This document shows, piece by piece, positions 56,157 to 63,410 of a stretch of 64,000 nt of DNA. Source of the stretch: Mycolicibacterium porcinum (GTDB lineage Bacteria; Actinomycetota; Actinomycetes; Mycobacteriales; Mycobacteriaceae); NCBI GenBank assembly GCA_002086835.1, contig MVIG01000004.1, positions 1 to 64,000 on the forward strand. Reading direction: 5' to 3'. Numbering within the stretch: position 1 is the stretch's first letter; each line of letters starts with the position of its first letter. The notes below the pieces were generated by a model, which was not told the DNA's origin, made no database searches, and saw only the letters and a list, made by a program, of their open reading frames with translations. Position numbers and translations under genes: made by a program.

Positions 56157-56203
56157 AAACCACCGGCCGTGATGGGCTTCCCGCCCATCACGGCCGGTGG
56201 TTT
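56157..56203 (+). terminator. Strong intrinsic terminator after the DUF6131 gene
   Basis: A perfect 21-bp inverted repeat (arms 56157-56177 and 56183-56203) with a 5-base TTCCC loop. The core pairs GGCCGTGATGGGC with its complement and the outer arm ends in TTT. It lies 9 bp after the DUF6131 stop. Confidence 0.85.
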
Positions 56204-56448
56204 CTGAGCGTGCGCCAGAGCCGGACCGACCGCTTCGATGCCCTTGCGGCCATTCAGGTCTGACGGCTCAGGCTTCATCTACAGAATTGCCTGACCCAAT
56301 CGAGCTTCTTCTGGACCTCCGGTTCAGTGCTGAAATCCCATGCCGTACAGGCCTCCTCGAGCGATGCCCTGGTCGTCAGGCATGTGCTCCTGTCTGGCAC
56401 CCGCCGCGCAGTCCGCGAGGGCAAAGACTCCAAGAGCCGGGTCAGCAG

Positions 56449-57156
56449 CTAGGAAACGATGGGTGGTGCGTCGATCCGCGCCGAGATCTGCTTGACGATC
56501 TTGACAGCAGAATCGGCCGGATTGGCGCTGCATGTGTTGACGTCGACCACGATGTTGTTGTTGGCGGTCAACGCCCGACCGCAGGCCCATCCGCCTGCCT
56601 GAGCGTTGGTCTGGGTTGCCACCGTGCTCAGCACTCCACCTTCGGTGGAGATCGGGCCCATCTCCCACATCGTGCCGGTCTGCGTGTGCGTGTACGTCTT
56701 GCAGGCCGGCCACTGCTGAACCGAGGCGTTGTAGAAGGCCCTGGCCTGATCGGCGTCGGCGAATCGAACCACAGCCTGTTTGGTGTAGTGAGCGAGGACG
56801 TCCGGCTCCCCCAGTGTCATCTCTTGCTCGTCGGTGAATCCACTGTCGGCGTACACGGGCGCCTGCACCGCACCGTCGACCGCGAGGCACTCCCGAGGCG
56901 CCATCGTCCCGCTGTCGTCGGACATTTGAGAGTCGGTACCCGTGACAGCCATACCCCCTGCGGCCATGGCCGCGTTGATCTGCTCGGGTGAGAGCAACAA
57001 GCGGGGCAGCAGTTTCTGCCGCAGCGGCGTCGGCGGGAACGACGTGATCATCGGTGTGGTCGCCGTTGTCTCGGCTGCCGGCTCCGACGAATCACCGCAT
57101 CCCGCGACAACGACGCAGGCAGCAGCGATGGTGATCACGGTGGCGGCTAAACGCAT
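56449..57156 (-). CDS. PknH-type sensor-domain lipoprotein
   Basis: 235-aa lipoprotein with lipobox VVAGCG at about 20. The mature part matches the PknH-like extracellular sensor domain found in mycobacterial lipoproteins and kinases: LLSPEQINAAMAAGGM near the start and four Cys residues in PRECLAVDG, WPACKTY, GWACGRAL and VNTCSAN, which form two disulfides in PknH. It probably binds a ligand at the outer face of the membrane; the ligand is unknown. Confidence 0.85.
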   Translation of the reverse strand: MRLAATVITIAAACVVVAGCGDSSEPAAETTATTPMITSFPPTPLRQKLLPRLLLSPEQINAAMAAGGMAVTGTDSQMSDDSGTMAPRECLAVDGAVQAPVYADSGFTDEQEMTLGEPDVLAHYTKQAVVRFADADQARAFYNASVQQWPACKTYTHTQTGTMWEMGPISTEGGVLSTVATQTNAQAGGWACGRALTANNNIVVDVNTCSANPADSAVKIVKQISARIDAPPIVS

Positions 57157-57304
57157 TCTCGTTCCCCCATTCCTGCGCCGGCAAATCTGACTACGGTGAC
57201 GATGCCCCTAAATGGATACAACCAGGGAAACAGCGGGTGCGTACGCGGCGCGGAACATTTCTCGTAACGTTCTAAGACTTTCCGAAACCGTTACCGAAAC
57301 ACCA

Positions 57305-57860
57305 TCAACCGAGGTCATACCGTTGAAGTAGGGCTGTCCAGAGTCGGGGGAGGTTGACGGATCTCTTTTTGTTGATTGTTGACACTCTTGTGTTGTGGTT
57401 GTAGGCCTGTGCGCTGGTGCGGAAGGCCCGTTTGCTTCGTACCGCACCGGTGCTGGTTCGGGCAGCGGTTTTGACGAGTTGGTCGCCAACCCAGAACCGC
57501 AGCAGCCCACCGTCGACGTGCACATCGCACCGCACCCCCGCGTAGTGCCGGCCGATGCTGACCTGCTGCCAGGACGCACACACCACCCCGTTGGTGGTCA
57601 CCGTCCGTGACACCCAGTCCTGGCCGCCGCGATCGTCAGGGCCCGTCGGTGTCGTGACCGCGGGACGGACACGATCACCGGCGGTGAATCGTTGGGCCGG
57701 GGTGGCCATCTTCAATGACTGATGCGGCCGGACGGTGTTGTACTCGGCCACCCACGCATCCAACGCCGCCTGGGCAGTTTTCAGGTTGAGGAAAGGCGCT
57801 GCGGTGCTGAGGAACTCAGCGCGCAAGCTGGGGTGAAACCGCTCGATCTTGCCTCTCGTG
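57305..57860 (-). pseudogene. IS481-family transposase, C-terminal fragment (copy A)
   Basis: The end of an IS481-type transposase: GKIERFHPSLRAEFLSTAAP, QAALDAWVAEYNTVRPHQSL of the DDE core, then the family tail WVSRTVTTNG...VGDQLVKTAARTSTG. Similarity begins at about 57860, so the HTH and the first two catalytic Asp are missing. The first about 131 bp (57728-57860) are nearly identical to the end of copy B at 61866-61998. An IS-end-like sequence TTGATTGTTGACACTC lies inside at about 57372-57387. Confidence 0.85.
57316..57334. repeat. 19-bp direct repeat, left copy (att-like)
   Basis: CATACCGTTGAAGTAGGGC, repeated exactly at 62830-62848 where it overlaps the last bases of the tRNA gene. The pair encloses the IS fragments and the cargo genes. 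Confidence 0.85.
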
Positions 57861-57861
57861 C

Positions 57862-58188
57862 TCCCCGCTCCGCACCGGCTGGATGCCGCCATAGTTGGTG
57901 AACTGGTCGCCGCCTACGAAGCCGGTGTGGCAACGAGTGACCTGCGGCAGCGCTGCGGACTTGAGTCAAGGCAGTGTCTTGACACTCCTGCGCGAGCACG
58001 ACGTGACGATGCGATGGCAAGGACTGCAGGAATCAGACAAAGTCGTGGTGGCTGAGCTCTACCGCGACGGCGCGTCGTTGGCACAGCTGGGCAGCCAGTT
58101 TGGGGTCTCCCCCAATGCCGTGCGCCGAGTGCTTCTAGCGGCTGGCGTAGCGATGCGGCCACGGGGTGGGAGTAAGGCACGAAGCTAA
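57862..58188 (+). pseudogene. Recombinase-type tandem HTH remnant, frameshifted
   Basis: Two successive helix-turn-helix repeats are readable only across a frameshift near 57960. Part 1 is RLDAAIVGELVAAYEAGVAT and SDLRQRCGL; part 2, one base on, is SQGSVLTLLREHDVTMRWQG then VVVAELYRDGASLAQLGSQF with GVSPNAVRRVLLAAGVAMRPRG. This tandem HTH resembles the C-terminus of serine recombinases/resolvases. Its N-terminal side is cut exactly where IS481 copy A begins. Probably a relic of the element's own integrase or resolvase. Confidence 0.6.
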
Positions 58189-58244
58189 CTGGCGTCGAAG
58201 TCCCGTCACGAGCGTCGTTCCGCGCCACCGAAACCGTGGGGCAT

Positions 58245-58886
58245 TCAGCTATCCGTGGCCGGTTCGTTTGCAGAGCCACAACTCGTGAATCTCAACGGCC
58301 AACGAGCCAACGAGCCAACGAGATGAAATGTCTCTTCAAGGGCTTTTTCGCTAAACATGTCTGAGCTGGCATTTGATCGATCGAAATATGATCCAGTCAG
58401 CGCGTGAGCGAGCTGGTTGCGCCTCTGCCCCAGTTTGAGCTCTTTTCCGACTAGGCCCTTATGCTTTGATCTCGACAAGTGCTGTCGATGATTATTGAGG
58501 AAGCCTGTGACCAGGTTATGTAAGCCAGATGGAGCATCCTGCCCGTCAGGAACAAGATCAGTCAGCAAGGACTCCAGACCAGCAACCGCACTCACCGTCG
58601 CCGCACCCGCTGCGATCAGGTAACTGTCCTCAACCACACCGAGGTTCTCATCCATCACCATGTCAGACCCGCCCTCCCAGCCAGAGACACGGTGCCTGCC
58701 AGACTTCTTGTCATCGACCAACCTTTCACGCATACCGTCGAGATGAGCTCGTGCGGATCGGTACACCAAAATGGCCGAGCTCAGTCGGTCAGAAAAGACA
58801 AGAAACTCAATGTAAGCGAAGAGATCAAAATTGAGGTAGAGACTGGATTCCGAGGATAGATCATCATCCTGCATCAGCCAGCACAT
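58245..58886 (-). CDS. Putative HEPN-like protein in the island
   Basis: 213-aa, mostly helical protein of lower GC than its chromosomal neighbours. Near the C-terminus GQRRNQLAHALTGSY contains RNQLAH (R156-x4-H161), the RNxxxH signature of HEPN RNases. The helix before it (SAVAGLESLLTDLVPDG) and the NHRQHLSRSKHKGLVGKELK linker fit a HEPN four-helix arrangement. No nucleotidyltransferase partner gene is adjacent. A GAGG site stands 8 bp before ATG 58886. Family assignment rests on one motif and predicted helicity. Confidence 0.5.
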   Translation of the reverse strand: MCWLMQDDDLSSESSLYLNFDLFAYIEFLVFSDRLSSAILVYRSARAHLDGMRERLVDDKKSGRHRVSGWEGGSDMVMDENLGVVEDSYLIAAGAATVSAVAGLESLLTDLVPDGQDAPSGLHNLVTGFLNNHRQHLSRSKHKGLVGKELKLGQRRNQLAHALTGSYFDRSNASSDMFSEKALEETFHLVGSLARWPLRFTSCGSANEPATDS

Positions 58887-59056
58887 CTCGATTACCTCAG
58901 CCCGAGTTGTCGGATCCGAAAAATCTACATTGCCATCTTCGCATGGCGGAAGCCAACCATGATGTCGCTATCAGCTACGTCATCTTCCATGCCATTACTC
59001 CAATGATCCTCCAGGCTGCCTGCCAGAGTGACAACGCGGCCACAGGGACAGCGGCA

Positions 59057-59908
59057 CTAGGCAGCCGGCCGGAAATCAACCATCTCGAACAAGTCGGACA
59101 ATTTATCCAAAGTTAAGTCCGGCTCCCTGTCCAATTCTGCGTCCTCGCGGAGTTCTTTTTCACGTTCCACGTCAGCTTCTGTCCAATGTGTTACACGCAC
59201 CAACTGCGCCCAAAGCGTGGGGTCGACAGCGACGCCATACCGAGCCCATGCCGAAACAACATTTGCAGAATTCGCCATCGACACATCCCTGACGAGAGAA
59301 TCGCCCAAATAGAGCGACTTACGGTGATCGATGTCGAGCTGTTCACAGATATCGCGCAACGTCTTTGGATTCGGTTTGCGGTCTTCTGGCGGCAGTAGAG
59401 TCACGAAGCCTTCTCTGTCGCCACCAAGGTCAGCAGGTAGCAGGCGCTGGGCCGGCGCATAGAGCCTTGTGATAAATGGGTTGATTCCAAGTTTCTCAAT
59501 TCTGTCCGCGCCATTAACCGCACGAGCATCGGTATAGGCGACAATGGGAACACCCATGGCAGTGACTGCCTCAAGAGTCTCATGCACGCCAGGGTAGAGT
59601 TGAAGATTCGTTTTCCGAGCTTTGTTAAACGCGTGGAAGGCCGGGTCAAGCTGTTGTTTGAGCTCCTCTTCACTGAGGTCAGCGAAGAGGTCGCGGACAC
59701 ACTGGGCCTCGCCTAGCGCGAATGGATGCTCCGAACTTCCGTGGCGTTGATGAACAGTGCGTATGTCGTCGAGAAGCACATCCCGCGGAAGGGACCACCT
59801 CGCCACCGTGTCGTCGATCATTGCATAGAACGCAGGTACGAATGAGCCCACCCAATCGTAGAGGGTATTGTCGAGGTCAGTAATCAGAAGCGATATCTTC
59901 GGTTTCAT
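59057..59908 (-). CDS. HAD-superfamily hydrolase
   Basis: 283-aa HAD phosphatase: motif I DLDNTLYDW with nucleophile Asp at about 11, motif II Thr in VAYTDARAVNG, motif III Lys in DRKPNPKT and motif IV YLGDSLVRDVSMANS. A helical cap lies between I and II. ATG 59908 overlaps the metallophosphoesterase stop (ATGA), so both are made from one message. The substrate is unknown: small phosphates or nucleotide ends are usual for HADs. Confidence 0.85.
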   Translation of the reverse strand: MKPKISLLITDLDNTLYDWVGSFVPAFYAMIDDTVARWSLPRDVLLDDIRTVHQRHGSSEHPFALGEAQCVRDLFADLSEEELKQQLDPAFHAFNKARKTNLQLYPGVHETLEAVTAMGVPIVAYTDARAVNGADRIEKLGINPFITRLYAPAQRLLPADLGGDREGFVTLLPPEDRKPNPKTLRDICEQLDIDHRKSLYLGDSLVRDVSMANSANVVSAWARYGVAVDPTLWAQLVRVTHWTEADVEREKELREDAELDREPDLTLDKLSDLFEMVDFRPAA

Positions 59909-61581
59909 GATTCACTCACCGGTAACCAATCGTCCAACATGAGTTTCTGCTCTTTCTCGTCTATCGTCAACAACGCCTTCCATTTCTGGATACTCGAAAA
60001 CACGCCACGCCGAACCGAACGCCATATATCGAGCTCCAGTCCCGCCGGAGAGAATTCAAGAAGATTGAAATAGTTACTCTCACCATCAGTCTCTTTGGAG
60101 CCTGCGCTGCCGCCGCCAACGATCGACAGATCGCCAAGTTTATACCGTCGCTTGGTTTGTTCCGGGAGTTCGTATATCGACGAGCGCCAAATGAAAGACC
60201 GATGCTTGTGGCCATGTAGGGCCAACTGCACGCCATAACTTGCAGCCATTCGCTGAATCCTCACAGCATCCACCGCGATCCCGTAGCCGCGCGAGTAGTC
60301 ATTGGCATTCTCTAGGTCTTCGGTCAATGCGAGATGGTGATGAACTGCGAGAATTCGCAAGGCGAAGGTTTTGAGATCTGTTGTCCAGCCAAGATCGGTC
60401 GCAACTTCCTCAAAGCTTGCCTCCTGGATTCGACCCATTCCTGCCAAGAAATTTTTTCCTGTCTCAAGGGAGGAAGAGTTCAGTCCGCAAACCTCCAATG
60501 CTAGCCCCGACGGCAGCAAGAAGCGTCTGCCCATGGACAGATGCAGATTCGGATCGTGCTGAAACAGCATCTGGTAAAAATCTTTATAATTCTTCTTCGC
60601 AAATTCGGATGCATTTTTAACTTCGGCATCGTATTTGTACTCGTCCTCCGCACTCCACACAATATCATGATTGCCGGGGATGACAATCAGGTGATCTGGC
60701 CCCAAATCGAATAAGCCAAGAAGACGCGTCAGCGATTTCCTGGCTTCGACGTACTCTTCCGGAGTACCCATGAATGTCAGATCGCCAGTAACCACTATTA
60801 GGCCGATGGTGCGACCTTTCAACGCACGATGTATTACTTCTACGAGCGTCGGCTTCGCGACGTCTCCATCAACCTCGGTCTCCAATCGCCACACGTGGTG
60901 TGAGCGATGAATTCCTTTTGCGAAGTGCGGATCGGTAATGTGCAGCACTACGTTGGAATTGCACTTCACCGGTTCCGCTGAAATAGCTGTAGGCAGCGCC
61001 GGAACCCCAAGTATCATTGCTTTGTCAGCATCGCTAGGCTCAGCTGGGCGTATTTTCCAGATCGTCGTATCCATGCCACGTAATTCGTCGGCAGACAAAA
61101 TTCTTTTGCCTACAAATTTCTTTAGCGTCACTGGCGTATAGTTCGGCAATGACGGTGCCTCTGCATACGAATACTTGGAGAAAAAGTCGATTGGTTCACC
61201 GATCTTTGATAACTTCATCCAAGCACGACTGAATGGACTCTGCCGATAGTAAATCGGAACCAATTCGCGCTCACCATTAGGTACGTCAACAAGCTGAGAG
61301 GAACCTTGTTCGTCGTAAGGTTCAACAATGTCTATTACTGTTGCGATTCTGACTTGGTCGGTCCCAGAATCGAATAAACCTATCTCCTGCGCCCCGTTGC
61401 GCTTAACTGCCGCCGCCAACTCTGCCCACAGTGCGTGTCGGCTGTCTTCGGATGGTCGCTTCCACCACCCCCACCAGCATGCGCCATGCTCATTGATGGT
61501 TTTCTGGTGTTCATCGATCGTAGGGGCGACAAGGTCCCTGAACCGAAACAAGAAGTCGATGTTTGCCACTTTATCGGCCAC
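59905..61581 (-). CDS. Metallophosphoesterase with unrecognised N-terminal domain
   Basis: 558-aa calcineurin-like phosphoesterase. Motifs (numbered from GTG 61581): DxH in ITDPHF (about 217), GD in VVTGDLTF (267), GNHD (303-306), HHH (414-416) and GHKH (457-460). All five blocks are intact. Residues 1 to about 110 form a separate domain with an aromatic cluster (ACWWGWWKRP) and EIGLFDSGTDQVRIATVIDI, which I do not recognise. GTG 61581 is chosen because GGAGG stands 5 bp before it; ATG 61593 and GTG 61650 are alternatives. Its stop overlaps the HAD start. AT-richer than flanking chromosome. Confidence 0.82.
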   Translation of the reverse strand: MADKVANIDFLFRFRDLVAPTIDEHQKTINEHGACWWGWWKRPSEDSRHALWAELAAAVKRNGAQEIGLFDSGTDQVRIATVIDIVEPYDEQGSSQLVDVPNGERELVPIYYRQSPFSRAWMKLSKIGEPIDFFSKYSYAEAPSLPNYTPVTLKKFVGKRILSADELRGMDTTIWKIRPAEPSDADKAMILGVPALPTAISAEPVKCNSNVVLHITDPHFAKGIHRSHHVWRLETEVDGDVAKPTLVEVIHRALKGRTIGLIVVTGDLTFMGTPEEYVEARKSLTRLLGLFDLGPDHLIVIPGNHDIVWSAEDEYKYDAEVKNASEFAKKNYKDFYQMLFQHDPNLHLSMGRRFLLPSGLALEVCGLNSSSLETGKNFLAGMGRIQEASFEEVATDLGWTTDLKTFALRILAVHHHLALTEDLENANDYSRGYGIAVDAVRIQRMAASYGVQLALHGHKHRSFIWRSSIYELPEQTKRRYKLGDLSIVGGGSAGSKETDGESNYFNLLEFSPAGLELDIWRSVRRGVFSSIQKWKALLTIDEKEQKLMLDDWLPVSES

Positions 61582-61865
61582 TGATACCTCCATCGAGTTG
61601 ATTGCCCAAACCACCAAATTCGATGGTTGTTGTCGTGAAAACACCTGCACCGCCTAGCAGCGAAGTGCGGGCGTCAATGCGGCCCATGCCCGCTGAAGCG
61701 ACAGTGACCGCGCGGCCTCGCAATGCCAGCATCCTCCCATCGCGCGCTGCGCGATGGCGATCCGATCAACCCGCCGAGCAATCATGGTTCGCATACTGCC
61801 CTGCCGCACCGACAACCGTCGCGAGCCACTCGCAGTCGTCGCGCCATGGTCATAGTGTGGATGCG

Positions 61866-62726
61866 CCGGACGGTGTTGTACTCGGCCACCCACGCATCCA
61901 ACGCCGCCTGGGCAGTTTTCAGGTTGAGGAAAGGCGCTGCGGTGCTGAGGAACTCAGCGCGCAAGCTGCGGTGGAACCGCTCGATCTTGCCTGTCGTGGT
62001 CGGTGAGCGGGGCTGGGTCAACAAGTGCTCGATCCCATGCTCGCGGCAGATCGCATCGAAGAGCACCTCCACCGGCGGATGGTGGAGCCGCCAGGTGAAC
62101 ACCTTGCCGTTATCGGTCAACATCTGCTCCGGAGCGCAGAATGTCGCCAACGCCTCACGCAGCCAGTCGCACACCGCGCGGGTGCGCTCCCGGGCCATCA
62201 ACCGGGCACAGACATACATCCGGGAGTAATCGTCGATCCCAGTCAACGCCTTGGCGCTGGACCCATCGGCCAGCGGGAACCCGCCCACCGCATCCATTTG
62301 CCACAGCTCCATCGGCGCGCCACGCTCCCAGCGTTTCCACTTGCGCGCGCGCCGATCCCCCAGGCTCGGAGCAATCAACCCAGGCCCGCAACAACGCCCG
62401 ATACACCGCCGAGGCCGACGGCAACGGCGCCACGTTGCGCTTGGCCAGTTCAAACACCAACCGCCGCGGCCCCCAGTACGGGCGCGAGCGCCGCAGCTCC
62501 AGCACCGTCGCTTCCACCTGGGCCGGCATCTGATGCGGACACGAAGCCGGCCGATGCGACCGATCCGTCAACCCGTCCAGGCCCTCAGTCTCATAGCGGG
62601 CCAACCGGCATGCAGCGGCTGCCGCGACACGCCGACCTTGCTGGCCACCTGCGTTATCGACAAGCCGTAACTGATCACCGCCAGCACGGCCTAATACCTC
62701 TACTCGACCACGCTCAACTCCCTCAT
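61866..62726 (-). pseudogene. IS481-family transposase, decayed N-terminal part (copy B)
   Basis: From ATG 62726 the frame begins MRELSVVE then meets two in-frame TAG stops. The HTH region AVISYGLSITQVASKVGVSR is readable, a frameshift leads to ARYETEGLDGLTDRSHRPAS, a second frameshift near 62385 leads to KWKRWERGAPMELWQMDAVGGF, and the DDE core runs to WVAEYNTVR where it stops abruptly at 61866. The Asp in WQMD, the Asp in LTDNGK and the Glu in GKIERFH are visible. Inactive. It supplies the half missing from copy A. Confidence 0.85.
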
Positions 62727-62733
62727 CCAGGGA

Positions 62734-62825
62734 GTGTCAAATATCAACTGAAGTAGGTGTAAGGCATCAGCCGAAACACTGTCACCCATCAACCGGAGAC
62801 AGAGCGTCAAGCATCACCCGAGGTA
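62734..62825. repeat. Four imperfect tandem 22-24-bp motifs beside IS481 copy B
   Basis: Units start at 62734, 62757, 62779 and 62804. Each fits roughly GTGTCAAGCATCAACCGAGG, with 5-7 mismatches among them. The first overlaps the probable IS right end (GTGTCAAATATCAACTGAAG). They look like repeated transposase-binding or nested IS-end sequences. A related CATCAACCGAGGT lies just left of the left 19-bp repeat (57303-57315). Confidence 0.6.
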
Positions 62826-62829
62826 AATA

Positions 62830-62848
62830 CATACCGTTGAAGTAGGGC
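62830..62848. repeat. 19-bp direct repeat, right copy, overlapping the tRNA 3' end
   Basis: Exact copy of CATACCGTTGAAGTAGGGC. Its last six bases (62843-62848) are the discriminator and the first acceptor-stem bases of the tRNA gene on the minus strand, a usual place for integrative-element attachment. Confidence 0.85.
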
Positions 62849-62916
62849 GGGCGGGGCTCGAACCCGCGACCAAGGGATTATGAGTCCCCGGCTCTAACCA
62901 ACTGAGCTACCGCCCC
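62843..62916 (-). tRNA. tRNA with CAT anticodon (Met elongator or lysidine-type Ile2)
   Basis: A full cloverleaf folds on the minus strand. Acceptor GGGGCGG pairs with CCGCCCT (first pair G-U), D-arm GCTC/GAGC, anticodon stem GGGGA/TCCCT around loop CTCATAA, five-base variable loop, T-arm GCGGG-TTCGAGC-CCCGC, discriminator A. CCA is not encoded. The anticodon CAT (62880-62882) fits elongator Met or Ile2 modified by TilS. The variable-loop context CTTGGTCGC resembles E. coli Ile2 more than Met, but this is not decisive. It is not the initiator, since the acceptor lacks the C1-A72 mismatch. Confidence 0.93.
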
Positions 62917-63012
62917 CAGACGCGCGTCTGCGCGGCAATATGGTCGCATATGGCGCGGGCCGGGACGTCAATCAGGGGCCGCAGCCAGGCCTGACGCGGT
63001 TACGCTCACCGC

Positions 63013-63393
63013 ATGATCCGCTTTCTGCTGCGCATCGCGATCTTCCTGGGCTCCGCGGCCCTCGGCCTGCTGGTCGCCGCGTGGCTGGTCCCGGGCGTCT
63101 CGGTGTCGGCGTGGGGCTTCGTCGCCACGGTGGTGATCTTCGCCGTCGCACAGGCCATCCTGTCGCCGTTCTTCCTCAAAATGGCCAGCCGTTACGCGTC
63201 GGCCTTCCTGGGCGGAATCGGGCTGATCTCCACCCTGGTCGCACTGATCCTGGCCTCGGTGCTCACCCGCGGCCTCAGCATCAGCGGCATCGGGTCTTGG
63301 ATCGCGGCCACCGTGGTGGTCTGGCTGGTCACGGCCGTGGCCACGGTGGTGTTGCCGGCACTGTTCCTCAAGCAGAAGGCCGCCTCGAAGTAG
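63013..63393 (+). CDS. Phage-holin-family-4-like membrane protein
   Basis: 126-aa protein with four membrane helices: MIRFLLRIAIFLGSAALGLL at the N-terminus, then WLVPGVSVSAWGFVATVVIF, and two more ending in a basic tail FLKQKAASK. The pattern, including the LVPG turn after TM1, matches the mycobacterial/actinobacterial phage holin family 4 (DUF360-like). Despite the name these are chromosomal and of unknown function. It lies on the chromosomal side of the tRNA, so it is not part of the island. Confidence 0.75.
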   Translation: MIRFLLRIAIFLGSAALGLLVAAWLVPGVSVSAWGFVATVVIFAVAQAILSPFFLKMASRYASAFLGGIGLISTLVALILASVLTRGLSISGIGSWIAATVVVWLVTAVATVVLPALFLKQKAASK

Positions 63394-63410
63394 CGCTCGC
63401 CGGTGGGATC

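Noticed and set aside
56204..56448. Small plus-strand frame in the gap after the terminator
   Set aside because: No start signal or domain; the 245-bp gap between the terminator and the PknH-type lipoprotein's end shows nothing I can support.
58907..59116. Small plus-strand ORF between the HEPN-like and HAD genes
   Set aside because: Runs into the HAD 3' end, has no ribosome site and no recognisable features; the region more likely carries the HEPN-like gene's promoter.
61651..61865. Possible gene between the metallophosphoesterase and IS481 copy B
   Set aside because: Short overlapping frames on both strands show no motif or ribosome site; read as junction debris.
62843..62916. Initiator tRNA-fMet
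   Set aside because: The first acceptor pair is G-U, not the C1-A72 mismatch of initiators, and the anticodon stem lacks the three G-C pairs at the loop end.
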